The position numbers were made by a program, and so were the translations under genes. Positions 10,461 through 19,727 of a stretch of 64,000 nucleotides of DNA are shown piece by piece. Within the stretch, counting starts at the first letter, position 1, and each line of letters opens with the position of its first letter. The notes below the pieces were generated by a model that was not told the DNA's origin, did not search any database, and was given only the letters and a program-made list of their open reading frames with translations. The stretch is taken from NCBI GenBank assembly GCA_037833965.1, contig AP031358.1, positions 20,716,001 to 20,780,000 on the forward strand. The letters are read 5' to 3'. This DNA is from Marchantia polymorpha subsp. ruderalis. Its lineage: Eukaryota; Streptophyta; Marchantiopsida; Marchantiales; Marchantiaceae.

Positions 10461-13301
10461 TTACACGTGGTATTTCTTCAGACGCCATCCGTTCACGCGG
10501 GTGCCTAACCATTCTCCCGTCAGTTCTGCGAGTTGGATGGATCCATTTGGGAAAACTTCTATGACCTTGTAAGGTCCCATCCACCTCAAGTGGAGCTTGC
10601 CTGGAAATCTCGCATGTCTGCTATCGTATAGCAGAGCCAAGTCGCCCTTCTCCAGCAGTACTGGTTTGAGCCTTCGATCGTACTTCTCCTTCCGCCTGAG
10701 TTGTAATTGCTTTGTCCGATCTTCGGCCTCTTGACGTCTTTCCTCCAGTGCCATTACCTCTTGCAGTCGATATGCCTGACTTTCTTCCGCGTCCAGCCTT
10801 CTCTGATCTAAGGTCCTCTTGGTAGGTATCTCGAATTCAATGGGTAAGATCGGATGCTGCCCATAAACTAGGAAGTAAGGTGTTTGCCTGGTGGTGACTT
10901 TTTCTGCCGTTCTATATGCCCATAAGGCGGCCGGTAGCTTGGTATCCCAGTCATGAGCATGGTTTACAGTCACTTTGAGGAGTATCTTACAGAGTAATCC
11001 ATTGGATTTCTCTGTCAGACCATTTGCCTTGGGGTTGTATGGAGTAGTCTTCCGATGCTTAATCTGGAAGTGCCGCGTCAAACTTTCTATCACCTGATTC
11101 AGAAAGTGCGTTCCTCTGTCACTGACTATTTCTAGGGGGCACCCGTAGCGTGTGATGATGGATTCGAATAGGAACCGTGCTACTGCGGCTGCGTCATCGT
11201 GCCTTGTGGCTTCTGCCTCCACCATCTTGGTCGCATAGTCTGTTGCTACCAATATGTAGCGCCTGCGCGTGCCTTTAGTGACAGGTTGTATTGGTCCCAC
11301 GAAGTCGATCCCCCATTTTTCAAATGGTGCCAATGGCATGATTGGTGTAAGAGGCCATCTCGTGGTCGGAGTCGGCCTTCCCGTCCTCTGGCAGCTGTCG
11401 CATTTGCGAACGTAGTCGTGTACATCTTTGAACATCGTCGGCCACCAGTATCCTGCATTCACAATTTTGGTCACTGTGTTTCTGGTGGCGTAGTGACCAC
11501 CAGCGTCTTCTGTGTGCATGGCTTTTACAACTCGCGGTACTTCAGACTCCTCTAGACATCTGCACAACCTCTCGTCTGCCATTTTCTTGAACAAGACCCC
11601 TTGTTGGAGCTGGTAAGGTCCCGCTTTATGAACGAAGACTGTGCGCTGCTCTGCATCCAATCCTTCCGGACATTGGAGTGTGAGCAGGAACCTGTATAAG
11701 TCCGCGTACCTGGACTCATGGCTGGCGGACAGCTGAAAAAGTTGTTCGTCGGGAAAATCATCCACTACTTCCTCCTCTATGGGTTCGGTCCATAGTCGGG
11801 AGAGGTAGTCCGCGTTCTCATGGTGAACGCCTTTCCGTGTCTGTACAGTGTAGGTGAATTCCTGCAGCAGTAGTACCCACCTGGCAATTCGTCCGGACAG
11901 ATCCGCCTTCTTCACCAGGTGCTGTAAGGCGTAATGATCTACATGAAACACGAACTCATAGCAGATCAAATAATGTCGGAACTTCTTACAGGAGTACACC
12001 ATTCCCAACGCCTCCCTCTCAGTTGTCGTGTATTTCTTCTCTGCTGCTGACAACTGACGACTCGCGAAGTAAATCGGGTAGTCTTTCTTGTTGTCGTCCT
12101 TCTGACTGAGAACCACTCCGATTGCAAACGCCGACGTGTCTACATAGACATGGAAAGGTCTATTCCAATCCGGACTTCTCAGAACCGGAGCAGTCGTCAG
12201 TTTGGCTTTGAGCGTTTCAAAGGCCAGCTGTTGCTCCTTGCCCCACACATAGGGTTCATCCTTCTTAAGCAGCTTCGTCAGATCGGCTGCCAAGATGGCA
12301 TACATATTTATGAACCTTCGGTAATAACCTACATGGCCAAGGAAGGCCCTCAACTCACGCAGATTCGTTGGCGGCTGTAGTTCAAGAATAATCTTCACCT
12401 TCTCTACATCCACTGCAATGCCATCGGACGAAACTCGGTGCCCCAGCAGGATTCCGCTGGTCATGAAGAAAAAACATTTCTCCGGGTGTAAGGACAAGCT
12501 GCTCTCCCTACATCTGTCGAACGTTTGCCGAAGATGGTTAAGGTGCTCCGACCTCTTACCGAAGACACAAAAGTCGTCGATGAAAATTTCTAGGAACTTC
12601 CTCAGGTGCTCTTGAAAAATGTTTGTCATCATCCGCTGGAACGTTGCTGGCGCGTTGCACAGACCGAACGGCATCTTGTGATAAGCATAGGTTCCCCAGT
12701 CGGTTGTGAAGGTTGTTTTGTCCTTGTCCTGTTCCCTGATGGACACCTGGTTGTAGCCGGAAAATCCGTCTAGGAAACTGTAGCATTCATGCCCTGCTAC
12801 ATGGTCCAGAATAGAGTCCGTGAAAGGAAGAGGGTGATGGTCCTTCTTCGTTGCTGCGTTTAGCTTTCGGAAGTCCTGGCACACCCGGATCTTACCCGTC
12901 AGTTTCTTGGGCACGATCACGATAGGCGACACCCACTCGCTACTAAGTACCGGGTAGATGATTCCTGCGCTCAGGTACTTATCGATTTCGTCCTTCACCA
13001 ATAATGAATATTTTGGGTTGAGCCTGTATTGGCGTTGGCGAACCGGAACTGCCTCGTCCAACAAGTCGATCCTGTGCTCTCCATACCTTGCAGGTATGCC
13101 TTTCATGTCTTCAATCTTCCATGCGAAGACATCCTCATACTGGCGAAGAAACGCCTGTACCCTGTTCAACTCTTCTCCTTGTACTTGGCTTGACACCTTC
13201 AAGCCTTTACCTGGACTGAGCTGCAGTTCGCAGCAATCACTCGGGTCAACAATCCCCTCTGTGTGACTGATCTCGCTTCTGCCCAGTCCGGCTGCTAGTT
13301 G
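10461..13301 (-). CDS. pol: Pol: reverse transcriptase - RNase H - integrase, made by amber readthrough
   Basis: This frame continues directly from gag-pro after one TAG, with 33 open codons before residue 1 of the numbering used here (codon at 13202). RT: LDGFSGY (D145) and FIDD at 207-210, with F in place of the commoner Y. RNase H: D355 in VYVDTS, the TEREAL box near 394-399, and D422 in VDHYAL. Integrase: zinc finger H563/H570/C601/C604, then D633 (WGIDFVGP), D695 (VSDRGTHF) and E731 (DDX35E). A GPY/F-type module, MGPYKVIEV, lies near 875. It ends at KKYHV without a chromodomain. The first ATG in the frame (residue 33) lies inside the conserved pre-RT segment DVFAWKIEDM, so independent initiation there would cut a conserved region. 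That supports synthesis only as a Gag-Pol fusion of about 1,889 residues. No frameshift or internal stop was seen. Confidence 0.94.
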   Translation of the reverse strand, partial: QLAAGLGRSEISHTEGIVDPSDCCELQLSPGKGLKVSSQVQGEELNRVQAFLRQYEDVFAWKIEDMKGIPARYGEHRIDLLDEAVPVRQRQYRLNPKYSLLVKDEIDKYLSAGIIYPVLSSEWVSPIVIVPKKLTGKIRVCQDFRKLNAATKKDHHPLPFTDSILDHVAGHECYSFLDGFSGYNQVSIREQDKDKTTFTTDWGTYAYHKMPFGLCNAPATFQRMMTNIFQEHLRKFLEIFIDDFCVFGKRSEHLNHLRQTFDRCRESSLSLHPEKCFFFMTSGILLGHRVSSDGIAVDVEKVKIILELQPPTNLRELRAFLGHVGYYRRFINMYAILAADLTKLLKKDEPYVWGKEQQLAFETLKAKLTTAPVLRSPDWNRPFHVYVDTSAFAIGVVLSQKDDNKKDYPIYFASRQLSAAEKKYTTTEREALGMVYSCKKFRHYLICYEFVFHVDHYALQHLVKKADLSGRIARWVLLLQEFTYTVQTRKGVHHENADYLSRLWTEPIEEEVVDDFPDEQLFQLSASHESRYADLYRFLLTLQCPEGLDAEQRTVFVHKAGPYQLQQGVLFKKMADERLCRCLEESEVPRVVKAMHTEDAGGHYATRNTVTKIVNAGYWWPTMFKDVHDYVRKCDSCQRTGRPTPTTRWPLTPIMPLAPFEKWGIDFVGPIQPVTKGTRRRYILVATDYATKMVEAEATRHDDAAAVARFLFESIITRYGCPLEIVSDRGTHFLNQVIESLTRHFQIKHRKTTPYNPKANGLTEKSNGLLCKILLKVTVNHAHDWDTKLPAALWAYRTAEKVTTRQTPYFLVYGQHPILPIEFEIPTKRTLDQRRLDAEESQAYRLQEVMALEERRQEAEDRTKQLQLRRKEKYDRRLKPVLLEKGDLALLYDSRHARFPGKLHLRWMGPYKVIEVFPNGSIQLAELTGEWLGTRVNGWRLKKYHV

Positions 13302-13304
13302 CTA
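13296..13304 (-). promoter_or_regulatory. Leaky amber stop with CARYYA readthrough context
   Basis: The minus strand reads TAG CAA CTA. The stop of gag-pro and the pol frame are in phase, with no other stop in the 33 codons that follow. CAA-CTA fits the consensus CAR-YYA, which promotes UAG readthrough in tobamovirus-type RNAs. It is the likely control of the Gag to Gag-Pol ratio. Confidence 0.82.
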
Positions 13305-16130
13305 TTCCTCATCCGGATACACCTCGTCTCCTTCCTCCTCAATGGAGCAGCAAGTGACGTAGCCCACAAAGTCCTCCGACGTTTCGGTCTCTGAAGTGCA
13401 TGATGAGCTGGTCTCCCCTCCGGTTGTGTAACCGGAGGTGGTGGAAGGTGTTTCGCCCTCATGGGGTACCTTGGTCCACGGTACGGTAATGACAGTCGGA
13501 GGGTCCGCAGGGCTACGGAACTGTAATCTCTTCCTACTCCAGTCACACCTTGCTTTGGCTTCGTATAGCCACGGTCTGCCAAGCAGCACATCATAACCTT
13601 TCTTCATCAGAGGTTGCAGTATTATGTAGGACAGTTGAAAGTCCACTCCTCCAATGTTGGTTCTCACATTGCTCAACATTCCTAGTGGCATTCTGCGTGT
13701 TTGATCGGCCAGTCGCAATACTCGGGATGTAGGCTCGAAGGTCTGGAACCCCAAGGAGTTCGCTGTCTCTTCGGTCATGATATTCACGCCCGAGCCGGAG
13801 TCCACTGGTACCTTCTGAATGACGCAGCCTCCGATCTCTACTTCGATCTCTGGAGGTCCCAGGTCTCCTCCTTCCACTCTGTACACAGCCGGAAGTTTCT
13901 CTTTTCGGGGTTTGCGTGGTCGGCGCAACGAAAGCATCAGCATCCTCCTGTACATCTTATTGTCTTCCAACAACTGGTGGAAGGAAATATTTGCCCTCTG
14001 GCTCCCCATGTCTTCCACTATGTCGTAGGGAGTGTTGGAAGTCACGGCCGGAAGTTTCCCTGTACTCGCGGTCGGAAGTGGTGTAGGGGGCCTAACCGCC
14101 TTCCGGACGTCGGATGTCATTCCGGCGCCCAGTGCTTCCTTGATGAGGTGACTCACCTCATCTTTGATGTCCGGAAGGTATTCCCGAGTCCGGAACTCTT
14201 CTGAATACCTGTCCGCCTTTTCTGAGTTCTGCTCCGGCTGGGTGTTTCTCATAGCCGGAGGTGTACCCGGCCTTCTCCTCGGGCCTTCTCTAACTTCTTT
14301 AGACTTCCTCCTCTCTTCCTTACGCTCGAGGCGGCGAGTGTCCTCATGGCCTTCTCCTCTCCTCTTCGAACTTCGGGTTTCTACCCGGCCGCACATTACT
14401 TCTTCCTCTGGCCATACTTCGTTTTCTTCAGCTGGGTCCAGACTCAGTTCTACCTGGTTGACCTGCACCTCTTCCTTGCCAGGTGTCGATACGAAACGCA
14501 CGGCTGGCCTAGGGATTGGTGGCTGGTCACATTCGGCTGCTGTATGTCCAGACTTCTTGCAATTGCTGCACAATGGTGCATACCCCATTGGCTTCCTCGG
14601 GTGGGGACAACTTGGCGCGTAATGCCCCATGTCTCCGCAGTTGTAGCAACCATCGAATTGTGGTCGAGGTCGGTTGTGATTGCCTGGAGGTGCCATGCGT
14701 CTTGGTGGGAGTGTACCCGCCATTTCCCTCGGAACAAAGCGCGGTATATGCACCGGTGGGTTCGGAGTTGTAGCTGGAGCTGTCTGTACTGAGTAGGCGG
14801 TGTCCTCAACCTGCTCAGCATAATACATAGGTGGCTCAGCATAATACATGGGGTTCTCCCACTGTGGTGCCCATTCGACCGCATTCACTGGGTAGGATGG
14901 CCGCGCGGACATGCACTCCGTGTTGGCATGTCCCACCTGTCCGCACGTAGTACACCAGAGATTCGCTCGTTGTCTCGCAGGTGATTTACGTCGGTCTTGG
15001 CCTCCCACTACATGAACTTTCAGGTCCGCAAAATTCTTCACCAGGTTGTCTACCTTGGCGGCGATGTCCCCTTGAGTCTTCACTGGGATTCCCTTACCTC
15101 GATCCTTCTTCTTGATCGCACTGCGTTTCTTCTTCCGTCTTTCTTCTTCTGAAGATGACGAGTCCTCTTCCTCTTCCGAGGAAGAACTTGATTCGGAGGA
15201 GCTTGATTCTTCTGTCGAGGAAGGCGAGTTCCTTCTCTTCCGACGTCCGCCTTGCGACTTCTTCTTCGTCGACCGTCGGTCGCGTCTTCGAGTGTCAAGG
15301 GTTGACGTCTCAAAGGTCTCCGCGGAAGCTATCACATCTTGGATTGTGTCAGTCTTGCCTCTCCTACAGAAGGTCTCCATTTCTCTTGAGAGCCCTGTCA
15401 CATACCAATCCACTGCCTGTTGTACCGAATACGGTTCTCCCGGGCCGGTCTTCGGAATTCGATCTAGGAGGTCTTGGAATCTCTCAGTGTAGTCTCGAAG
15501 ATTCTCCTTCCGCTCGCGTCGAAGATTTCGAAGCCGGGTCAGAACTCGACTGTCGTATCCGAGTTCGCGGAACCGCTTCAGAAACTTTTCCTTGAGCTGA
15601 GCCCAGGTCCGGATGCCAGTGGGGTCGGTGCTCTCATGGTTGTACCAGCTACGCGCTCGTCTGCGTAGCAGGCTAGGAAAGATTCGTAATCTGTCTTCAT
15701 CACTGGTCTCACGATTGGCGATGGAGACAGACTCGAAGAGCTTTATGTATGAATCTGCATCATCGTCGTCGCCCGTTCCCGTGTATCTTGGATACGAATG
15801 TTTGGTGGTAGGTTGGGAAAACACCTGGCGGAGATTGGCTTGATGTTCTGCCATCGGTGATCCTGTCGACGGACTGATCCTAGGTTGGCCAAACTCAGGA
15901 AGAGTTCCCGTCGGAGGGATGTCCAATAGAACTGTTAGCTCAATGCCCTCGGTAGGTGAACTGGAACGCCTTTGTCTTCCAGTAGTCGGTGATGGCGATC
16001 TTTCTGCAGAGTCCTCACCGGGAGTCTTCTTTTTAGTTCGCCGTTTTGTTTCCACGGCTTTTTCTGAATCTCGACGGAGTTTCCGTGTGGCTCTCGCACT
16101 CAGGTTTCCCACACTATCGCTCGTCGACAT
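13302..16130 (-). CDS. gag-pro: Gag-protease polyprotein (942 aa)
   Basis: This is the structural polyprotein of the retrotransposon with its aspartic protease. It starts at an ATG 41 bp after the primer-binding site. In order: a basic Ser-rich N terminus; a retrotransposon Gag domain at about 130-250 (ARSWYNH, LKEKFLKRF, YTERFQDLL); a Ser/Glu-rich acidic stretch at about 303-330; and three CCHC zinc knuckles of form CX2CX4HX4C at about 393-406, 495-508 and 521-534. A charged linker follows. The protease lies at about 765-860, with catalytic D777 in VDSGSG and the conserved VLLGRPWL. The frame ends at TAG (13304-13302), and pol continues in the same frame after it. Three knuckles, with the first about 90 residues from the other two, is more than the usual one or two. 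The frame is intact. Identification is secure. The role in particle assembly and maturation is family knowledge. Confidence 0.95.
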   Translation of the reverse strand: MSTSDSVGNLSARATRKLRRDSEKAVETKRRTKKKTPGEDSAERSPSPTTGRQRRSSSPTEGIELTVLLDIPPTGTLPEFGQPRISPSTGSPMAEHQANLRQVFSQPTTKHSYPRYTGTGDDDDADSYIKLFESVSIANRETSDEDRLRIFPSLLRRRARSWYNHESTDPTGIRTWAQLKEKFLKRFRELGYDSRVLTRLRNLRRERKENLRDYTERFQDLLDRIPKTGPGEPYSVQQAVDWYVTGLSREMETFCRRGKTDTIQDVIASAETFETSTLDTRRRDRRSTKKKSQGGRRKRRNSPSSTEESSSSESSSSSEEEEDSSSSEEERRKKKRSAIKKKDRGKGIPVKTQGDIAAKVDNLVKNFADLKVHVVGGQDRRKSPARQRANLWCTTCGQVGHANTECMSARPSYPVNAVEWAPQWENPMYYAEPPMYYAEQVEDTAYSVQTAPATTPNPPVHIPRFVPREMAGTLPPRRMAPPGNHNRPRPQFDGCYNCGDMGHYAPSCPHPRKPMGYAPLCSNCKKSGHTAAECDQPPIPRPAVRFVSTPGKEEVQVNQVELSLDPAEENEVWPEEEVMCGRVETRSSKRRGEGHEDTRRLERKEERRKSKEVREGPRRRPGTPPAMRNTQPEQNSEKADRYSEEFRTREYLPDIKDEVSHLIKEALGAGMTSDVRKAVRPPTPLPTASTGKLPAVTSNTPYDIVEDMGSQRANISFHQLLEDNKMYRRMLMLSLRRPRKPRKEKLPAVYRVEGGDLGPPEIEVEIGGCVIQKVPVDSGSGVNIMTEETANSLGFQTFEPTSRVLRLADQTRRMPLGMLSNVRTNIGGVDFQLSYIILQPLMKKGYDVLLGRPWLYEAKARCDWSRKRLQFRSPADPPTVITVPWTKVPHEGETPSTTSGYTTGGETSSSCTSETETSEDFVGYVTCCSIEEEGDEVYPDEE

Positions 16131-16213
16131 TCACCGAGCATTGCTGCTCAAGGGTTCTGGTGTTGACGCACTGTCCCCGGCAGCGGCGCCAAAAAGAAGT
16201 TGTCGGCTCCTTA
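16131..16213 (-). other. Internal leader between 5' LTR and gag
   Basis: These 83 bp hold a 22-nt spacer, the primer-binding site and about 41 nt before the gag ATG. There is no room for an extra upstream ORF here, unlike Ogre-type elements. Confidence 0.8.
16172..16191 (-). promoter_or_regulatory. Primer-binding site complementary to tRNA-Asp
   Basis: The minus strand reads TGGCGCCGCTGCCGGGGA. It is complementary to the 3' end of plant tRNA-Asp(GTC), whose usual PBS is TGGCGCCGTTGCCGGGGA, with one mismatch in 18. It primes minus-strand cDNA synthesis. It is separated from the LTR end by 22 nt (16192-16213), which is longer than the few bases usual for this family. The gag start lies only about 41 bp further on. 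Confidence 0.9.
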
Positions 16214-17131
16214 TGTAATAACCCACCAAAGGCTAAAACTGCAGTATGGTGGTAAAAAGATCGAACCCACAGGGACAGAGGCAACACACAGAGTAAAAGT
16301 GTCACATTTAACAGACTTTTGGTAGAGTTTGAATTCTAGGCGACTGTCACTCCCAGAAATACTGCAGTGCTCGACTCGGAGGCTCGACTCGGAGGAGGAT
16401 CTCAACTCGGAGGATGCTCGGAGGATGCACGGTACAGCTTGGTCACTCAACACACACACACACACCTGAAACTGGCAAAAAAGCACAACTCGGAGGTCGG
16501 TCAGGACCTCCGCTTCGGATTTCAGGAGGAAAGTGTCTCGCAAGTTCACTCAGAGGTTCTGCAGGAAGTGCCTCCCACTCCGGCTTTTACTGCCCTTCCG
16601 CCAGGAACTAGCGGGGGTACCCGGACTGGACTTCTCACTTCGGAACGAAGCCTCTACGTACGCCGTGGACGTCACCCTCGACTATCACACAAGGCGCAGG
16701 GAGTGCAGACCCGACTGAGAACTTACTGAAAACACGATCCAGTAACACACACACAACCTGAATTACAAACCAAGGTTTACACGAAGTAATGAAACTTCAC
16801 ATTGGCATTCAGGGGAAACTTCCCGTAGGAGTACAATCAGGATATGTCACTCGAAGGAGTAAGGGGGAACTGTTCAAGTATCTAACTCGCAGCCGGCTCT
16901 GAGTATCAGAAATCACCCGCAGGTGCAGATCCGCACTACTCAAGTCTCTAACCGGGTACTAGCTCTGAACATTCAGCCGAAGGCCTTCAACTACAACATA
17001 CGGTAACTTCGCTATGCTGCAGCTTCTCTACGTGGTGCCAGGACCAAAAATGCACCAACACGCCAAGAAAGTGAGTTCCTGATCTGCACTTCCGAAACTG
17101 GAAGAGTCCCAAGGCAAAACGCCTTGATCTA

Positions 17132-17138
17132 CTTTATA
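17132..17138 (-). promoter_or_regulatory. TATA-like box in 5' LTR
   Basis: The minus strand reads GTATAAAGTA about 35 bp past the end of the accessory ORF. If it drives the genomic RNA, the ORF lies in U3 and R-U5 is about 0.9 kb. It is a motif match only. Confidence 0.4.
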
Positions 17139-17171
17139 CTCTCAAAAGATCCTAACTAGCACTACGCTATC

Positions 17172-19727
17172 CTATCTACCACTCGCAGCATCTGCGCGAA
17201 ACCAAACTACTCTACTGCACTCAGCAGATCCGGTGCTGCGCCTCCTGCGCGCCGGACTGCTCCGCTTACTATCTCTACCTTGCCAGTCTTCCGACCGGCT
17301 GCGTAACCCCAGGCGTCGGAGCGCTGCAGTGACTTCCGACTGCAAGTGCGCCATAGTGTCGCGCGCACCCGACAAGAAGGTTTCTAATTTTCTTGCCACT
17401 CGCCGCCGACTCCGACTGTCACCTTCCGTCAATGCCGCCGCCCGAAGCTCGAACTCCCGGAGTGTAACCCTCTCTTGAGCTGCCACCTCCCAATGGGTGT
17501 ATCCGTTTAGACAACGAGTCACCCGTGCCGCCAACTCTCCTCGTGCCCTGCAGCTGCTCTCCACCTCTGCCAGCTGCATTTCTAAATCCGCACGTTGTGC
17601 CCTCAAATCCGAGCACTCGGTTTGCAAGCTGCACAACAACTCCTCATCCTCCTTGCGGGCTCTTTGACTTTCTTCTAAGGCGCGCGTCTGGCGCGCAAGC
17701 TCGGCTGCTAGGACGTTGTTCTGTCTCCGCTCCTCCTGCAGTTCCAACTCGATCTTTGCCCGTATTAGTTCGGCCTCCGCCTGACTCTTCGTCGCCGCAT
17801 CCTCCTTCTGCTGCTGCAAGGCTTGGTACAGCTTCTGGGTGACCGCCAGGTGTTGTCGGAGGGCGGTGTTCCTTTCCACATATACTTGGCAACTAGAGGC
17901 CCACTTTGCCACCTTGATCCTCGTCCTTCGCCTGATAGTCTCCACATAAGACTGCGGTTTTAAGGCACTTCCATATTTGGATGTCTTGCGATCCAGATAT
18001 CGCAGGAGTGGAACTATCTGTTCGCACAGCACCCCTGTTGGCGTTTTCTGCACCGAATCCTCTTCTTGCTCTTCCGAGCTCGTCTCATCCTCAGTCTCGA
18101 GGATCTCAGTCGCCACCGAATCCCTTGGCGACTCCCTGGAACTGTGGCGCGCAGCAGCTTCTGCTGCGACTGCTGCTCCACTGCCTGCTAAAATATCCAG
18201 GGCAGTGGGAGATCCCACTGCTTGAGCCCCTGTTCCGGCTCGATCTTCGGTTTGTGAAGGGGTCGACGCCGCAGTGACTTTTGTCACTCTTGCACCGCCC
18301 GCTTCTGCTGCCTGTCCTTCCGGCGCCATCTGCGCGGAAGGTGTCCTTGCTGAAGGTGCGTCCGCCGAAGGCGTCCGCACACTGGTCGTTGGCCCCATCC
18401 GTCTCGCAGTCGGCGAATCCGGCTGACTCTCTGTTGTCCGACTCGCAGTCGGCCGACCAGCAGTTGTCCGACTGGGAGTCGGATACACCCTGCGCGTCTT
18501 GACTCCACTTGGCCTGTTTGCTGGTGGCGTTCTTTCAGAAGTGCCTTCCGCCGAAGACGACCCTCTGAGGATTGTTGGCTCGTCAGCCAAACTCTCTTCC
18601 GCTTCCGGCCTGCTGTCCGGTTCAACGCGCCGTTCAGTTGGCCTTTCTTCCGCTTGTCGACCTTCAGTCATCCGACTCGCAGTCGGCCGGTCGTCAGTCC
18701 GTCCATCTCCTCCCGAAGGCCGTGGTGCCTTCTGTGCAGAGGTTTCTGCCGTCTTCCCTAGGACCTGAGCAATTATCTCTTCCTGCGTGAGATTCCGTCG
18801 GGTCGGAGTTCGCCTGGTCTCCTCAGTAACAGTTGGCATTCTGCGTGCCCTCTGTTTTGGTCGACTATGAGGCTCGGGGGTGGGCCGACCACGAGTCGGC
18901 GCAGCTGGTACTTCCGGCTGCCTGTCCTCAGGTCTCTCATCCCACTTCCGCTTGCGCGGAATGCGCTCACTTCGACGTTCTTCTGCTGCTCTTGCTGGAG
19001 CCGGAGCCGGAGGCGTACTGGCAGGTTCCTCGTCCGGATCCGTGTCTACTTCGGCCTCCCTCGAATATCTACCTGGATAAGACCGGCTCAGCTGCGGAAA
19101 CCGAGTTTTCTCAGCATTCGTCAAACATCCCATCGCCCGGTAAAACACGATTAAGTAAGGCGATAGATGATTGAGCGTTCCTCCCCTCTCTTCTTGCGCA
19201 TGTTGGCGCGTCACCTTCCACAGGAGCCGTGCCCAATGCACCGGAGCTCCTGACAACACTAGCTCCACGAACTCTACCTGCCAACCATGCATGTAAGCGG
19301 TCTTGGTCGGCTGCAATATCTGCAGCAATGCTGTCGCGACATTTCTCCGCAATCGATCCTTGTAATCCCGAGTCCGGAAACCGTTCTTGGGATGTCTAGC
19401 CACCTTGAAGAGCTCATTGTAAGAGACTTCTTCCTCCTGGGACACTTTCACGCTGTCGGCCTCGAAGAGGAGATCCCCTTCCTCGCCGGCACACCTGCCC
19501 AACACCTGCGCCCAATTGCAAATTTCCCATCTCTCTGGGTGTGGGCGAAATCCGCGAGAAGGCTTGTGTCTCTCTTGCAGATACTCGCGCACCATCTCCG
19601 GACACGTCCAATTCCACCCCCAGAGGAGAAAATCGAGCTTCAGCCTCGTCAGCACATCTTGAAATGCGCGTAGACCGATCTGCGGCACCCTGAGTGGAGA
19701 CACTCGCAGTTGGGGAACCTTCGACAT
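17172..19727 (-). CDS. Accessory coiled-coil protein encoded inside the 5' LTR (851 aa)
   Basis: I do not recognise this protein. The ATG at 19727 is the first ATG of the frame; a GTG six codons upstream is not a likely plant start. Residues 1 to about 215 look globular and are rich in Trp and Leu (LLWGWNW, YLIVFYRAMGCL). About 220-560 is low-complexity, rich in Pro, Thr, Ser, Arg and Glu, with recurring RPTASR-, TPSA- and ARTPS-like phrases. About 560-600 is acidic. About 614-765 is heptad-rich and strongly predicted to be coiled coil (many Q, E, L, R). The C terminus is Arg/Ser-rich. No signal peptide, membrane span, catalytic motif or zinc finger is visible, so it is not an envelope protein. 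It is identical in sequence to the copy in the other LTR. Possible roles such as RNA binding, Gag partner or host interaction are guesses. The frame has been kept open through 2.5 kb, which suggests selection. Confidence 0.75.
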   Translation of the reverse strand: MSKVPQLRVSPLRVPQIGLRAFQDVLTRLKLDFLLWGWNWTCPEMVREYLQERHKPSRGFRPHPERWEICNWAQVLGRCAGEEGDLLFEADSVKVSQEEEVSYNELFKVARHPKNGFRTRDYKDRLRRNVATALLQILQPTKTAYMHGWQVEFVELVLSGAPVHWARLLWKVTRQHAQEERGGTLNHLSPYLIVFYRAMGCLTNAEKTRFPQLSRSYPGRYSREAEVDTDPDEEPASTPPAPAPARAAEERRSERIPRKRKWDERPEDRQPEVPAAPTRGRPTPEPHSRPKQRARRMPTVTEETRRTPTRRNLTQEEIIAQVLGKTAETSAQKAPRPSGGDGRTDDRPTASRMTEGRQAEERPTERRVEPDSRPEAEESLADEPTILRGSSSAEGTSERTPPANRPSGVKTRRVYPTPSRTTAGRPTASRTTESQPDSPTARRMGPTTSVRTPSADAPSARTPSAQMAPEGQAAEAGGARVTKVTAASTPSQTEDRAGTGAQAVGSPTALDILAGSGAAVAAEAAARHSSRESPRDSVATEILETEDETSSEEQEEDSVQKTPTGVLCEQIVPLLRYLDRKTSKYGSALKPQSYVETIRRRTRIKVAKWASSCQVYVERNTALRQHLAVTQKLYQALQQQKEDAATKSQAEAELIRAKIELELQEERRQNNVLAAELARQTRALEESQRARKEDEELLCSLQTECSDLRAQRADLEMQLAEVESSCRARGELAARVTRCLNGYTHWEVAAQERVTLREFELRAAALTEGDSRSRRRVARKLETFLSGARDTMAHLQSEVTAALRRLGLRSRSEDWQGRDSKRSSPARRRRSTGSAECSRVVWFRADAASGR

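Noticed and set aside
13302-13304. Frameshift between gag and pol
   Set aside because: The two ORFs are in the same frame (start distance divisible by three), so a leaky stop explains the junction.
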